Notes under the pieces: model-generated
What the model was told of the DNA's origin: nothing
Databases searched by the model: none
Seen by the model: only the letters and a program-made list of their open reading frames with translations
Program-made: the position numbers and the translations under genes
Part shown: positions 1 through 14,145 of the stretch, one piece after another
Numbering within the stretch: position 1 is the stretch's first letter
How the letters are laid out: every line of letters starts with the position of its first letter
Assembly: GCA_034509425.1 (NCBI GenBank)
Contig: JAVTVJ010000072.1
Span: 1,364,001-1,428,000, forward strand
Direction: 5' to 3'
DNA: 64,000 nucleotides
DNA from: Eopsaltria australis
Taxonomy: Eukaryota > Chordata > Aves > Passeriformes > Petroicidae

Positions 1-2309
1 GAAATGAGGAAGTACATTGGCTGAAAGGACCATCTAAACAAAATTGCATATAGTGAAGGATAGCATTCACTGAGATCTACACTTAAAGGATTTAGGCACA
101 ATCACTGATGTTAAACTGTCTGTTTCAAAGAATGACTCATATCTGTAGAGACAGTATGCTGTGGGGTAGCTTTTTTGGCACCTTTTCAACGACAGAGGTA
201 ATTGGACAGCACAGTGGAGACACTGATGTGTGGCTGACAGTGGTTTAAGTTTGACTGGATGATCTATGATGTCTCCCTGAAAGCAAACTCTCAGCAAATG
301 CCTAATGGTGTCATACAAAACAATGCCCCTCAAAAGAGTTGCAAGCTGGGCATGTTCTTGGGACTTATATAACTTACAGGAGTGATAGGATTGAAATGGC
401 TAAAAAAAGAAATAGTTAAAAAATTGTCTCAATGGTGTTCATTGTGCTATTTTTATTTAGCTGAACAGAGCCCTTGGTACCCACAGTTGTTACAAGGGGC
501 CAGCTACTATAAAATACTCGAGAAGCTGTTTAAAGAGATCACACCCTCTAAGCCAAAGTGTTTCAAAACTATTCAGAAAAAGCAAATATTGTAGCTGTTA
601 TCAAACCTTGGTCTTAACAGGTTAAAGCACAGAGATGTACTGAAAATGCTGGTGCTGGCAGGAGGCTCTGGCAGTGGCATCAAGCAGATTTGGCACTACC
701 TGTTTTGATGATATTCAGCCTTCTGCAGGCTTACTGTCCATATCAATGTGTGAAGAAGTGCCTCTTCAAGGAGTCACGACTCCCCTGAGTCTCCCACATG
801 CCCTGAGTGTTCCCATCTGAACCACTTCATATACATAAGGCAAAGAAGCAGCTTTCTTTCAGGTAAGAGATCAAAAGTATTTGAAATCCTGGAAAGGAGG
901 CCGTATCAGCCTGGTTCAGACACTATCCCAGCTGTCAAGCCAAAACAATGACAAAACAATGCAGAATTTCAGAGTTTTGATACTCATCCAGAAACCATGG
1001 CAGCTGGGTTATCAGTAAAACACAGCAACAGAATTACCTATTATGGTACTTGGCTGTACTTGATGTAAGGCCCTGAATATTTGCTATGAGACAAACCCAG
1101 GACTCTGCCAGTAGCAAATATCTGCTTTGAAGTTTCTGGAAAAATAGAGACTTAGTCTGACAATGCTTGGCAAGTAACTGTCTTATCTCAAAATACCTGC
1201 AGTTAAGGCTAAGAGGATTGTAGTTTTGGTGGCATAGTAGACTTTTTTTATCAGAAGGATGACTGTAGACTTTAGAAAACTCTTCTAACATAAGTAACAG
1301 TGAAAATTCTGTAAAATCAAAAATATCTTAACACTTAAGTGCAAATATTTGGGACAAATTTATGTAAAATATATGTTTCCTGTCTATTGCAAAGTAGATA
1401 CATGTAAGATAAAAGCAAGAAGATTTAATACATAAACCTATGAAAAAGAAAAATAAAATGCCTTCTGTTCTTTAATGGTTTTTTTTTCTTTTTTAAACTT
1501 TGAAACAAGAAAGAGTCATTAAGTGCCAGAAATACTGAATTTTTCACAGACATTATTTGCTTTTGCACAAACTTACTTCTCCTGAATTACTGTGTCTTTG
1601 TCAGAAGAACAACCATAAGACCTTCTATCAAATGAAGAGGTTTTCCTAGTAAGTTTTACAGCTCTGAAACCCAATAAAGCGACCCACAACACTACAGGCC
1701 ATTGTCAGGGCACCCCTCAGGCTTCTCCCTACAGCAGTGGATGCTGTAAAGGATGGCTTTGTGTATTTCCATCATGGACACATTTTATCAATGTGGTTTG
1801 TTGCAAGAAGTAGGCGTCATTATAAGTGAACAACCAGTTATGCAGGGAAAAAACATAACATATTCCACAGTCCAAACTGATTTATATGCAATATAGAAAC
1901 TCCAATATTCAAACTCCGTAATTTGAGAGTATTTACCATTTTGGTGAAATTCTTCATCCTGTCTTCCTGTATAACTGAATCTTTGCATTGCAAATTTATT
2001 GCAATGAATGGTTATAAGAAGTTTTTCTAGTGGGCAGAAATATTAATCACACTTGCAAAACATGAAAGGCAGTTGGAATGAAACTGTGCCACTAATGAAG
2101 ATGATTTTAAATTCAGTGCACCTTTAAAAATATTAATTGCATGGATTTCCATAATATTACAGATCTCAGATTGTGGTTGTTTAGGATCCTGATCATTTGA
2201 ATTATGCAACTGTTGCTGCATAGAATAGTTAATTTAAAGTATAATAATCAGAAGAGTGTCATAAATACATATATATATGTTTTAAAATAAAAAAATTAAA
2301 TGCAAGTAT

Positions 2310-2333
2310 TTCTTCTTCTTCTTCTTCTTCTTC
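2310..2333. repeat. (TTC)8 microsatellite
   Basis: Eight uninterrupted TTC units are followed by AG, so the tract also resembles a polypyrimidine-tract acceptor. No convincing exon follows it. Probably a simple repeat that may be length-polymorphic. Confidence 0.9.
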
Positions 2334-2704
2334 AGCTATGTGTTTTCCTCATTATAGCTGAACACAACAAAATTTGTGGAGAAAAGTTATACCTTTTATT
2401 AGCTCAGCTGATGTTGCTGGCAAAGACAGACATATCATATTATGTTATTAGACATACCAGTCTGAGACACCAGACATGCCACTAGTTTTCAGAGGAGGAA
2501 GGAAGTTATTAGGCAAATTACAATAACAAATAAACAAACAAAATAAATCTAAAAACTGGTTTCCTGGAGGCACTATCTATATCAGAGTCTCTATTTAATT
2601 AATTTCACCTTTTGAATATAAAATTCATACATGAACCATGGAGTAAATAAGATGAGTACCATCTTGTCTCATGGCTGTGCACGGTCCTGTTTATTCTGAT
2701 ACAG

Positions 2705-2817
2705 TGGGACTGGAAAAAGACAGTAAAGTCAAAAGCATTGAAAACATTCTTAACTTGTCAAGCAGAAAGGTTAGCCAAGAATTAACTTGTTACTTTACAT
2801 GGGGAATTCAGGAGGAG
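2705..2817 (+). other. Exon-like segment (weak candidate)
   Basis: A pyrimidine-rich stretch ending in ATACAG precedes the segment, and GAG|GTAAGT, a near-ideal donor, follows it. The 113 bases hold 2 bases plus 37 open codons in one frame, ending exactly on a codon boundary. The peptide includes KDSKVKSIENILNLSSRKV and matches no family I know. Splice-like signals around a short open frame are expected by chance several times in 64 kb, so this could be chance, a lncRNA exon or an unannotated coding exon. There is no start codon or promoter argument for it. Confidence 0.15.
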
Positions 2818-3401
2818 GTAAGTAATCCATCTGAACTGTGCCAAAATAAGTACAAAAGATGGGTGAAGATGATACTTTGATAAAGGCCTGTCAGATACTG
2901 CTGAATCTATCCTACATCTTTCCTTCATATTAAATTTCCTGTAATTGAATTTCAAAAGAAAAATGAGGAACAAGTTCCAACAGTGATGAAATTTAATTAT
3001 TAGTAGTATTATTAAGTTTTTTAACTATTTTGCACTTCTTAACAACGTGTATAATAAAACAATTTATTTGGTTTTCTGATTGATTTAAGTGTAAAATCAA
3101 GCAACAAAAGAAAAGAACATTGTCACTATGTTTGTTTTCACTAGATAATAAGGAAGTTATTTTCAGATTCTCGTAACATGGAATTTTTTTATCTGTGGGT
3201 GGATACTTTACAAGTTTACATACTTTATCTAGGTATTCCTGTTATAAGAAATTATAAAATCAAAAAAACACAATTAGGAATAACTAAGAAAAATATTTCT
3301 GTGTTTTGCTGTGTAAAGTATTCCATAAGAATGAGGTTTGTAATTATTTTTGATCTTTCAGGTTTTAAAAGCAACAAATCTATATGCCCTACTCCTTTCA
3401 T

Positions 3402-3445
3402 AAAAAAAAAAGAAAAAAACCACACAAAAAAACCCTCTCACAAAA
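3402..3445. repeat. A-rich low-complexity tract
   Basis: Runs of A are interrupted by single G and short CA or CC groups. No target-site duplication or adjoining retroposon body was recognised, so I call it low complexity rather than the tail of a retroposed copy. Confidence 0.7.
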
Positions 3446-4619
3446 AGCAACATATCATTTCTAGCTAGTACATAAGAAGTTAATTAAAATTTTGTAAATA
3501 GGAGAGAAAAATTTTCTTTTAGTCTAAAAATTGTCACTGAAAAATACAGATTCAAGTCAGCCAAACTTGTCACATCTTCTTTCTGAATGGATTTGGCAGG
3601 AAAGTCATTTAAAAAAAAGCCTCTTCAGAAATTATTAAAAATTTTAGAATTTCATATTGAGCTGTTTATTACACCATCCTAATTAGCTAAGGTGTTTAGA
3701 ACAGTTACTAACCTTTAACTGCATGTTAGCATATGATTATATATAAACTTATGTCTTTATTCAGAGCTATCATAGCTATTCAGAATAGTTTAACAAAAAT
3801 GGTGGAAAACTCCCAACCATTTTCCGAATCCTTTCTTAGCAGAAAAAGAAATATTTTTTAAGCGATTAGTTTACTCCAATGAAATACTTGCTCTCCTCCT
3901 TATTTTCCTTGATTTTTCTTATTTGCCTAATTGCACTGCTCTCTGTAACAAGCTGACTTGTCTCTATCAGTCGATTATTATCATTCACAAAAAAGCACTC
4001 CAACAACAGGCTATATTTCTTAAAGCATCTAATTAAAATACTTTGATAGTCACTGAGAAATTAGAATCAATACAGTAAGGGTTTTATATATAGACAATGA
4101 GAAATTTTATTTTAGAGAAAATATTCTGTAAGGGAATTCCAAGATGAAATGCAAACTTCAGTTATGACCACAGAACCAGCAACAATATCTTTTAAGGACA
4201 TATTGATCACGTGTGGCCCTTTGTAACATTTATTAGAAAAACTGAATATCCTTAAAGCTGCCTTTTACCTTTAAATGTGTTTTAAGTCACAGCAAGCTGT
4301 ATTAAAGTCCTCTGAATTGTGTATTTTAGGGGTACTTTTCAACCAAAGCACTTCTTTTAAGCATACTATAATAGCCTTTGTGAAAGCTTAGCTTTGAACA
4401 CTTACAACAGAGAATTGGAAAAGCCTCTCTGTCAGGCTTTTGCTCGGGAGATTGTGCATACATTTCAGATGATTTTGCAGTCTAACAGAGGATGCTGTAG
4501 CAGCCCTTGGTCTTACGAAATTATTTTCTAGATGTTTAGAAGTGCAAGCATCTGCCCTGCCTGCCACCTTTGTTCCCCTATCAAGGCTCCCTGCATAGAT
4601 TCTTAAAGAACAAATGGAC

Positions 4620-4758
4620 AATTAAAAAACAAAACCAAACCAAACCATACCAAACCAAACACAAAAAGAAACAAAAAAAACCCAAAAAATCACCAACAAA
4701 AAGCCCCGCACAACAACAACAACAAAAACAATCCAAACCCCCCCAAAAAAGCAAACTG
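4620..4758. repeat. A/C-rich low-complexity block
   Basis: Tandem AAACC-like units (about 4629-4660) pass into A-runs, then four CAA units near 4710, then a C7 run beside A-runs. The block is almost free of T, so it creates an artificial 68-codon open frame on the plus strand rich in Lys, Gln and Pro. It probably arose by slippage in a degenerate pentanucleotide repeat. Confidence 0.85.
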
Positions 4759-7700
4759 AGAAAAGCAATTTCTTAGCCTCCTATATATTAGTTCTTAAGA
4801 AGACACAAGGCATCATCAAACTGATTCTGTAAGAAGAGGCACAGTTGCTGCATCTCCACAGAGAAAATAAATTCACTGACTTAGCTTAAAAACAGTATTT
4901 TGCTTTGATGGATCTCATTCTTCTTTGATCCCTAACATGCCCATTCCAAAAAACAAAGGAATGTCCTTATTCTAAAATACAGATCATGTCACAATCTAAA
5001 GATGTTATGGAAATTAGAGCTGGATGGGAAATATATCACTCTGACCATCCAGTATTTCTTGTTTCACTATTCAGTGCAACACAGTCTTCATTCTCCATTC
5101 TTGCACGGCTTCAGAGGTTGCAGATTTACACCATATTTTCCATATAATTAAATAATACTGTGGCACACACAGGGATTCTAAAAAGTTATATAATAGTAAG
5201 TATTTTCCAGATGAAAAATGTAGACTCTAGGTAACTGAGAATGAGAAATCTGTTTGAAGAAATTGTTCTGTGGTCACATAACCTATTTTCTTCAACTTGT
5301 AATATACATGTAAGTTATAGGCTGGTAAAAATATTTTAATATTTTTGCTGATGAAAATGCCATCTTTGGAGGTTATAGATATTAGATTAGATTTTAGCAT
5401 CAGAGTAAGAGTGTTTATTTAAATATGATGAAACCCATTACTGAAAAGTATGTTACAGTTCTGGTTTTACTGTATTCTTTAAACAATCTAATATTAAAAT
5501 GCTAAAATTGAGATTATCACAGGAATTGTTTTCTTTTAAGTTACTGACATATTTCTGTTAATGTTATATGTCATGTATGGAATTTTTTGTGCAAGATTGC
5601 AGGTGATACAGGAACACTAAATAGAAAGATTAGAGATCTTTCTGTCTTCATTAATTGATGACTTGTACTCTACCTTTGGTGGATCATAAATACCTTTCTT
5701 TTCCTTACTATCTATAGGATTATTACAGGTGTGCAATGCAATTTGTTAATTTCAAATATTCTTACAAAGTCTATAACTAAAACTCAAGAATCAGAGTACA
5801 GAAATAGAAAATGTTTGGCTTAAAAAACTTCACTGAGAGAAAACTCGTTCATCTGGATGTCAGTGGGCATTATGTTACATAAAGACCTAACCTGTAAGAT
5901 GAGGAAAATACTAGATTGCTGTGTATCAACACTGATCTTTGCTTTCACTTGGAGAAATTCTGGGTCAGCTGAAACTGTAATCGTTTTATATTTACTTGAT
6001 GACAGTCTATATTCCAACCTGAAACATGTCCTGAATGCACATTCAACATATGCCACATGGACATTATGATATAGAGAAACTATGACAGAATTGAAGACAC
6101 TTGCTAGTAGGGAAAGAACAAAAATTTTCAGAAGCTTTCTTGCTTTAGGATACTGCATTAGTCAGTAATGGATAATGCATTATGCCAGATGATAAACTAA
6201 TTGATTTCTAGGGGATGAAAGCTACATTCATTGTTCATCTTTGAATTAGAAAGATACAGCAGTGAGTAAAGGGAGATACATTGCCAACTATATCAAATTT
6301 GTTAAGTATATTGTGTTTTACATTAAACAATAAATAATGTACTCATGTAATGGAAGTTAAAATTTAAAAATATGTCAAAACTGGAAAGCAAACAAACAAA
6401 AGCAAGTCACTTGGAAAAAAAACCTAGAAAAAACAACAAGGAATATAGTTTGCTTGGGAAGCTGTATTTTGACTAGTGTAGGAATGTCAAAACCATAGCT
6501 GACCTGATGACAAAGACTCAAACCCTATAAATCCATGTTGACATTCTGCACAACTGTTCTGTGCATTTGAAGTCAGCATATGCCAGTGCTGAGCTAACAG
6601 AAGTGAGTTCACTGTCATCCCTCCTCACCTTCCTTTCATTTCATTTCAACAGAGTGCCTTGCCCCTCTCTTTTGCTGCTGGAGGAAGTGAATGAGCAGCA
6701 ACTTGCAACAGGGAATCCTTCTGCTTCTGCTGAAGCTCTGCTCTTCCACGGTAAAGAATCTCACTCATCAGGTCAGACAGGGGCAAGAAGCTCATGCTCA
6801 TGAAATCTAAAACCCACATTACTGTATTTAGTTACTAAACTCCTTACTTGGAGAGAGAGCCTCAGGCTTGCTCCCTAGTCCCAAGGACATTTGGTAATTG
6901 ATCCAGTGAGTGATTTAAATTAGTGCCTGCCATGGGCCTTTCTGTGATATTACTTGGGGCCAAGAGATTTCTTTTCATAAACTGATTTGCTATAGAAGAA
7001 GAATAGTAGTGGTTACTTGGTTTTATCATCACCTGGACCATTGGAACTTTTGCTTCCACTATTAATCCAAACAGTGAGGTCCAGGACCTTTGCTGTGCAG
7101 TGAGCTAGACTAAGTACAATGTGAACTGTGCAGAGCTTTTACCTGCAACATGATATTTTTAGGAAAAAAAACAGAAACTACATTTTCTTCTGCTATTTCA
7201 TTAACACTTTATCCCAAATATATTTTTATTTTAAAATAAATTTCTCTTTTACATTAAATAACTTTTATGTTTATCTGTGTATGTGAGATCAATGTATTTA
7301 TTACCTTTTTTTATTGACTGAAGAAACAGAAATGTAATTTTAAAATGTGCAAGAACTACAAGTTCCCAATTTAGCTGCAGCAGAACCTGAGATAAATAAA
7401 TACATTTGCGTGTTTGTAACTCAAAATCTTTTCTAGTAAACAGCATGAATGTTTCTGAGCTGTCCATCTGCTTCAAGTAAGATTATTTGTAACACATGTT
7501 TCAATTAATCACAGAAGAAGGTTAATTTTGGTAGTATTCCTGAGTGATGACTTCCTTATTTTAATTGCAATTAGAGAATGAGGTATTCAATTTAGTCATT
7601 TATTCATTAGTAGAGTATAATAGATAAACGAAAGACACAAATTAATGTCTTCAATGTTATGTAAATAATGAAAAGTCTATTTCCCTACTGTAGTTACACT

Positions 7701-10700
7701 TTTGATGAGTAGACCAAGATAGTTTTCATCACATGAATATTACATTGTGCTGCTTGATGGGAAGAATTCATCTCATTTTTGTGGAAGAAGGCATTGTGTT
7801 TATTTTAATGAGATTGCAAAAGGTGATATGAAGATCTAGTTTTGTTTCACCCCAGTAGTGTCTTTGCAGTGACAATGTAGAGCAGAAAGAAAAACTGAGT
7901 TCTGTGCCAGATTTGAAAGCACTGCACATGAGATTTTTTTGTCCTGTTCCATCAGTTTTCACTCTGGGCAAAATTATTTTTGCCAAACACTATATGTTAT
8001 AGTTGAGTAGGAAAAAAGGGGAAGTTAAAGAGGAAAGTTTAAAGTGATTTGTTTGCTTTGTTGTAGAACTGCAGCAAGCCTGTGGAGCATAGCAATCACA
8101 CTGAAATGAGTGAGCACAAAATTAAGCAGGTTAGCAGAGAAACTGTGCTGGTTCTGTATTGTCATTTCCCACTGGGGTGTTCTGAAAGGGGATCACAACA
8201 CGAGGAAAGGATAAGGCACTTCTTTTACAGAACTCTTCTCACATCTCAATCCTGTATTTTGCCTATTACAGTAAGACATGGCACAGCCCATCTAAAAAGA
8301 AATTCTGAACTTTTGCTAAATCTCAGTTTTTAATGCAGTTTCTTATCCCTGATAAAAAAAGGATAGCACTGTAGAAGGAAGTCCCCACAGTTCACATGGC
8401 TGCAGAGGTGAACCAGGGTTTTTTTTCATTCTTGATATATTCCAAATAGTGATGACTGCCATTTCTGGGCCCTGATGTAATACAACCATCCTTTTATTCT
8501 ACCTGCTCCATGACTGCCTTCACACTCAAGCTCTATGGTGTGTAGCTGTGGAGCATCTGGTTATTGAGAATTTTATGGATGTTTCTCCTTGTTGACCCTC
8601 TTTTCCCCTAAAAGGTTCTGTTTTTTGGAAAAAAGTCAATATGTGTTGTCCTTGTCCCGTCTTTTCTTGCCAACCCAGCATGAGATAGGAGATTTGTAAT
8701 GCAATAAGGTACCTGTTGACTTCAAGCCGACCTCATTTGTATGAAGTCCATTTGTCTGAAATACTCATTTGAAGAAACTTTTTGCTGGAGACTAACAGAA
8801 ACTATATTGTCCAAATCTTGTTTTACAGATGAATGTTAAGGATATTTTTGATCCAAATTTTCATTTTTAAAGCATTATCCTACTGATCGCCTTGATTTTT
8901 CAGCACTTTGGTGTTAACCTTTGCAAGTTGCTGACCCCTGCTAAATGATATATATTCTACAGAAATAAAATGACTAATGTATCCTTTCCCTGCCATTTCC
9001 ATAATTTTTCCTGAACAGAGAAAGCTAAAAGCAGAAAAAATCCCTGAGGTAACTTTGTAATGCCTGACTAACCCCCAGGTTTCAAATTATCAATTTATAT
9101 TATTTTCTTACAGTACAGTGAAAGCAGGAATAGCATTTATTTCATTCAGATTAATGTTAATTTAGTTTGGATTTGCTAGTAATTTCTTCTGGCTGTCCTT
9201 GCATACAGACAGATAAAACAGGAAAAAGAGCCAATACCAAAATGAAGAATGGGTTGATTGTAGCAAGGCACCTGGAAGGTTTTGTAGACAACAGGTTCTC
9301 TATTTTAGTCTAAATACTGAAAGTAATGAGGAGCAGAGGGAGATGAGAGGAGAGGATGAGTGAACAGTCACCTGCAGTCTCACTCTGCAGGCACCAATGG
9401 GTAGATTTCCAAGCCAGCTTTTAACTATATAGAATTTAAAACCATGCCTACAGCAACCCCAGTGAAGGCAAATTCTCCTTTCTGGGGCAGACACATTCAC
9501 TTTCCCACCTTAACTCAGAAGGTGAGTCAGGGAAGAACTTGATTGTGGATTGGTCCTAGACTGACTACTTTGTTGGCATTTCCTTGCTTTGCATTGTTAA
9601 AAATGTCACTTGGGACTGGTTTTAAAAAGAGCCTCCTCAGAGACATTCATTCCTACCAGGTAAAATGTCTGTTGAGGTAAACTCGGTAAAGTCCAAATAA
9701 ATGTTTTAGGGTTATCATAAAGTACATGCATGTGATCAATGGCTCCACCACAGCTTGTTCTTTGGGCAGTCTGTGTGTCAGGATCACAGGCTGGGGGGGG
9801 TGCAGTGAGAAAGCTGCACTTGAACAAATGAGTGGTATTTACAGAATGGGTTTGTTTCCTTGTTCATGCTGAGTAACCATTTATAAAACTGAACCAAACT
9901 TTCATTTACTTTGCAGTTTTTACTGAGTCCTTGCTTAGGATAGCCTTCATTATTCACTGCAATTTAACAACTCAGAACAGGTCAGGAGGAAATACATCTG
10001 GACTGAGAAATGACTGCATTTCTTCTTCCCTGTAGGAAAATCCATACTTTGAGAACTAGCAAAGCACTGTACTCTGGAGTGACAGTTAAGAGAAGCAAAA
10101 CTGAAGTAGATCCAGAGGACATTTGCCAAAAAAATCCACATCCTTCTCGGTTTGTAAATTTTGAGCACCTTAAGTACTTGGCAAAACATTTTTAAGTTAC
10201 AGCAGGCAATGTTCCAGCTGCAAAATCAGAACTTTAAAGAGGTTTGATTAATTTGCCATTCAGGCTTGTACTATTATAATTATGTTTTCTCTTGGCTGTT
10301 TGATTAAAGAAATAAGTAAACCACTTCAGCACTAGAGGCATTAATATCAAACATGCTGATCCTGGTGGGAACTTAATACTTCCCTCTATACAGACAATGA
10401 TACAATCACTTAGTAGATGGGAAATGGCATCTTTGTCTTTGGGCGTCACACTCTAACGACAGGAAAAGCAAAGCTGTTCTGCCATGGCAAGCTCGCAGTG
10501 TAAAAGAGTCTGAGTCATCTCTGCAGACAGTCAGAAAGTAGAGAGTTTTTTCCATAAGAGCTCTCTTGTTCTGAAAGGTTTCTGCCACATATTTTTCACA
10601 GTAGAATGAAAAAAAATGGCAAGAAATAAATCAAGACAAATAAGATTTTAGCCAGTGCAGAGGCCTGTGATACCAATAAACTATAAATGGACTAATGAGG

Positions 10701-13200
10701 ATATAATCAACATTAGCTAAAGTATGAAAGTACTCACTGCTATAATTAAGAGTATTATATATTTGTAACAGTGTGACAGCATAGTCAGACAGAACTTGGC
10801 TTAAATATTTGAGTAACACAATCACCCAAGGATCAAACAAAGCTAGGTCTGGTTGCATATAAAAGGCATCCTGACAACTAAAGCTGCCAGAGTGAGAACA
10901 AGATTAGCACAAGGGACATCCTTCCAAATATTCGAGGAAGAATGGCAAGAGAAAAAGATAAAAGTTTTGGGATAAAAGAAAACTCCCTTTTCTCTTGGGA
11001 TAGGAGAACACTAGCGCAAGCACATGGAGCACAAGTGAGTAGAACTGGAGAACTGGAGGAAGTTAAGGAAGATCAATTCTGACTTCTCTTGTTGAATAAC
11101 TCCCAAACCTGATCAATGGGACCTCTGCAGTTAAAACCCACCAAGGGCTCCACCCACTGATAGTAACTATATGGCATGTGTTCCATGGTGTTATCAACTC
11201 ACAGCTAATTTAGAGTGGGACTGTCAAAAGACTAAGAGTTATGCGTATTTATTGGTGATGATTAATATTACAATCTGACCATTAACAAATCTGCCACTAA
11301 TGAACAAACTCTAAACCTGGCTTGATTTATCATTCTCTAAACAGACATCATGATGGTTCTCTAGATGATACATATAATCTATATAAATATATGTATACAT
11401 GTGTATTACGTACACATATGTTCAATAGAAATAAGGTATTGTGTCTTTTTCTATATAAGATAATTTGCACATAATATAGAGAGTTGTGTGGTAGCATTTT
11501 GTGTAAATATAGCATCATTGGCAAATAAGGACTTCCTCATCCTTTCAAGCTAGGAGTTACAGTACCTTATTCTTAAATCCTAGAGAAGAATTTAAACCAC
11601 AATAGTGTACAACTTCTAACCTGAAAAATATATCTGAATAGTATTAACAATTTTTCTTCTTAAAGAGCATCAAAAAAGGCCTAATTACCACTGCCTATCC
11701 TTCATACCATATTGGAAACCACCTCTCTTCTCACCAAGAATTCAAAGCAGATGTAACTTAGGAGCATTCTCTAATTTAATTTCATTTTTATTCAGGAACT
11801 ACTTAATGCAAATTGCAATAGCAAGTTGCTTCATTACTAGATTAGAGATGCAGGCTCTCATGACCATTATTCTATCTGATGCCATGAATCTTGAAAACTC
11901 CCTGTTCCCAGTAGTAGCACAGCTGCTGCTGTGAAACAGCCTGAACATTCTGAGCTCTCCAGAATCAAAGGAATTTGTCTTCAGAAGTGTGACCTCAAAT
12001 TTGTTCCAACTCAGGTGAGCATAAGCCCTTGGGCAAATGCTATAGTCACAATGTTTGGTTTGCTGTGGTTTTTTGCAGCAATTGAAAGAGTTGTTATACT
12101 GACATTTAGTGGGAAATCTGCTTGTGGACTTGTGCAAAATCTACTTTGGCTCTACCAGTTGTCCAGGGCTTTGATGCACCTCTATCTGCTTTCCTGCATG
12201 GCTGAGAAAGAAGAGGATGGGACAAACAATTTTAAGTAGACAGCTTGTAGAATGAAAGACACCAATAGATCAAAATGTCAATGTAAGAAGAAGCACACCT
12301 GTGAAGTGGTGAGTTTGGATATCATATCTAAACTGTGGGTTATACCTGGATTTCTTAGCTCACTCTAAGATTTTTTTTAATTGCTCATGTTGTAGAGAGA
12401 AAGAAATGCATGTCTGTGCCATAGGGTAGGCTAGGATTTACATACAGTTTTATCAGTTCTTGATCTTGCAGGCTGTTAAACAAAGTCTTAAGTGTTATTT
12501 ACACTGAAAGAAAGTGGCAGCTGAAAAGAATCAGCTTGAAGTGAATGAGATATTTTATAAAGATAGATTCATCTTTTAATGTTTTTTTTAAAGTATGCAA
12601 GATAGAAAAGCAGAATGATATCAAAACAACTCATTAGTCAAAGAGCTATCATAAAACTGAACCTCTGCCTTACACAGCTCTTAAATGAAACTGCATTCGC
12701 TAACTACTGTTTTCTAACATACACATAGATTTTATATGTATTTTATTATAAATATTTAAACAACTTGATGGATATCTCCATCTGTTTGAGGCATACTAGG
12801 TTTTCTGTTTCTATTCTGGCACCAAAGATTGCCACTGAAATGTTTTTAAGCTGCATTGCATTGAGGCCTAAATCACTTCATTTAGATTTAGGGCATGAAA
12901 TATGTTACAAAAATTTAAGAGGTCAATAGATCTTAAAATTGCTCTGTACAGTACAGAGAATTCCAAATTAGGGTCCAGGTTTACACAATGATGGCACAAC
13001 TCCCTGATCTATAATAAACTTGAAACAAGTGTAACACTAGCATCACAGTTGCAGGTTTGGGCATTTAAAACCAGAGCTTCACCTGTGGTAGTTGAAATTC
13101 TGGTGCCAAATCTTCAGAAGTCAAAGAGTTATAAATCATATTTTGAGTTTCCATGGAGTTGGGACCACAGCACTGTATCTTGAGGCTTCACTTTCAAATC
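4759..13200. other. AT-rich non-coding stretch, no gene seen
   Basis: The longest open frames are about 112 codons (5820-6158 minus, 11799-12137 minus) and show no recognisable domain, signal peptide or repeat. Both overlap opposite-strand frames of similar length, as expected by chance. One weak CR1-like 3' end may lie near 4988-5060. TA-rich alternating sequence near 11370-11420 is the only other visible structure. Confidence 0.55.
4988..5060 (-). repeat. Possible very old CR1 3' end
   Basis: The stretch contains AGAGCTGGATGGGA, followed by a cysteine- and proline-codon-like CCATCCAG. This resembles the antisense 3' end of old CR1-type LINEs, where a GGATGGGA-like motif is followed by a CCATC motif. 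Divergence is high and no RT reading frame remains. It could equally be chance. Confidence 0.25.
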
Positions 13201-13204
13201 TACA

Positions 13205-14145
13205 TCAGAGTCACAGAATGGTTTGAGTTGGAAGGAATCTTAAAGAACATCTAGTTCTAAATCCCTGCCATGGGCAGGGACACCTTTCACTGGACCAGAT
13301 TGCTCAGGGACACATCCAACCTGGCCTTGATAACTTCAAAGTGTGGGGCATCCACAGCTTCTCTAGGCAACTGTTCTATTGCCTCACCACCCTCAGAGTA
13401 AAGAACTGTTTCCTAATATCTAATCTTGACCTATTTTCTTTCTGTTTGAATCCATTCCACAGTCCTGTTATGACATGCTTTTGAAAAAAGTCCTTCTCCA
13501 CTTTTCTTGTAGGTCACAATTAGGTCACCCAATGCCATTTCCAGTTGGGACCAATCCAAATAGTCTCAGCCTTTCCTCATAGGAGAGCTGCTCCATCACT
13601 CTAATCATCCTGGTGGCCTCCTCTGGACTCTCTCCAACAGTTCCATTTTCTCCCTGTGCTGAGGATCCCAGAGCTGGATGCAGCACTGCAGGTGGGGTCT
13701 CACCAGAGCAGAGCAGAGGGGCCCTGCTGGCCACACTGCTGTGGATGCAGCCCAGGACAGAATTGGCTTTCTGGGCTGTGAGTGCACATGGCCAGGTCAT
13801 GTCCAGCCTCTCCAGCAACCCCAAGTCCTTCTGGGCAGGGCTGCTCCCTATCTGCTCATCCCCTAGCCTGTGTTGATACTGACCAGCAGCACATTGCACT
13901 TGTTCTTGTTACACCTCATGAGATTCCCATGAGCTTGTCCAGGTCCCTCTGGATGCCATCCTTCCTTCAGGTGTGTCAACTGCACCATCCAGGTTGGTGT
14001 CATCTGCAAATTTGCTGAGAGTGCACTTGATCCCTCCATGTCATTAAGGAATAAATTAAATATCACAGGTCTCAGTATGGACTCCTCAGGGACACCACTT
14101 TGATATCTATTAGGACTCTTAGCCATTGACCACTATCCTACTAAA
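13205..14145 (-). mobile_element. CR1 LINE fragment, RT C-terminal part and 3' end
   Basis: Read on the minus strand, this is a 5'-truncated CR1 non-LTR retrotransposon. Near 14100 the reading includes SGVPEES...LRPVIFNLFLND, matching the SGVPQGSVLGPVLFN-type segment of CR1 reverse transcriptase. It is followed by remnants of the ALSKFADDTK-like segment and NLMRCNKNKCNVL. From 13899 down to 13525 come QYQHRLGDEQIGSSPAQKDL, CALTAQKANSVLGCI and ATRMI...LSYEERLRLFGL, the usual C-terminal order. Frameshifts and stops break the frame, and no protein can be made. The element ends at 13205 in the conserved CR1 3' terminus (GATTCCTTCCAACTC-like on the minus strand). The 5' end near 14145 is where similarity fades, consistent with 5' truncation during target-primed insertion. 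Confidence 0.93.

Larger units (their letters stand above)
1..4619. other. AT-rich non-coding stretch, no gene seen
   Basis: Both strands carry only short open frames (under 100 codons) with no family I recognise. The visible structure is a (TTC)n microsatellite near 2310, an A-rich tract near 3402-3445 and one weak exon-like segment at 2705-2817, all listed separately. I found no CR1 3' end, LTR boundary or tRNA-like fold. It could be intron or intergenic DNA; the sequence alone does not say which. Confidence 0.6.

Noticed and set aside
4570..4776. Lys/Gln/Pro-rich 68-codon frame
   Set aside because: It is a direct translation of the A/C-rich low-complexity block.
13525..13899. 124-codon minus-strand open frame
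   Set aside because: It is the CR1 RT C-terminal coding remnant (LGDEQIGSSPAQKDL and LSYEERLRLFGL), truncated and frameshifted, so it is described as part of the element and not as a gene.
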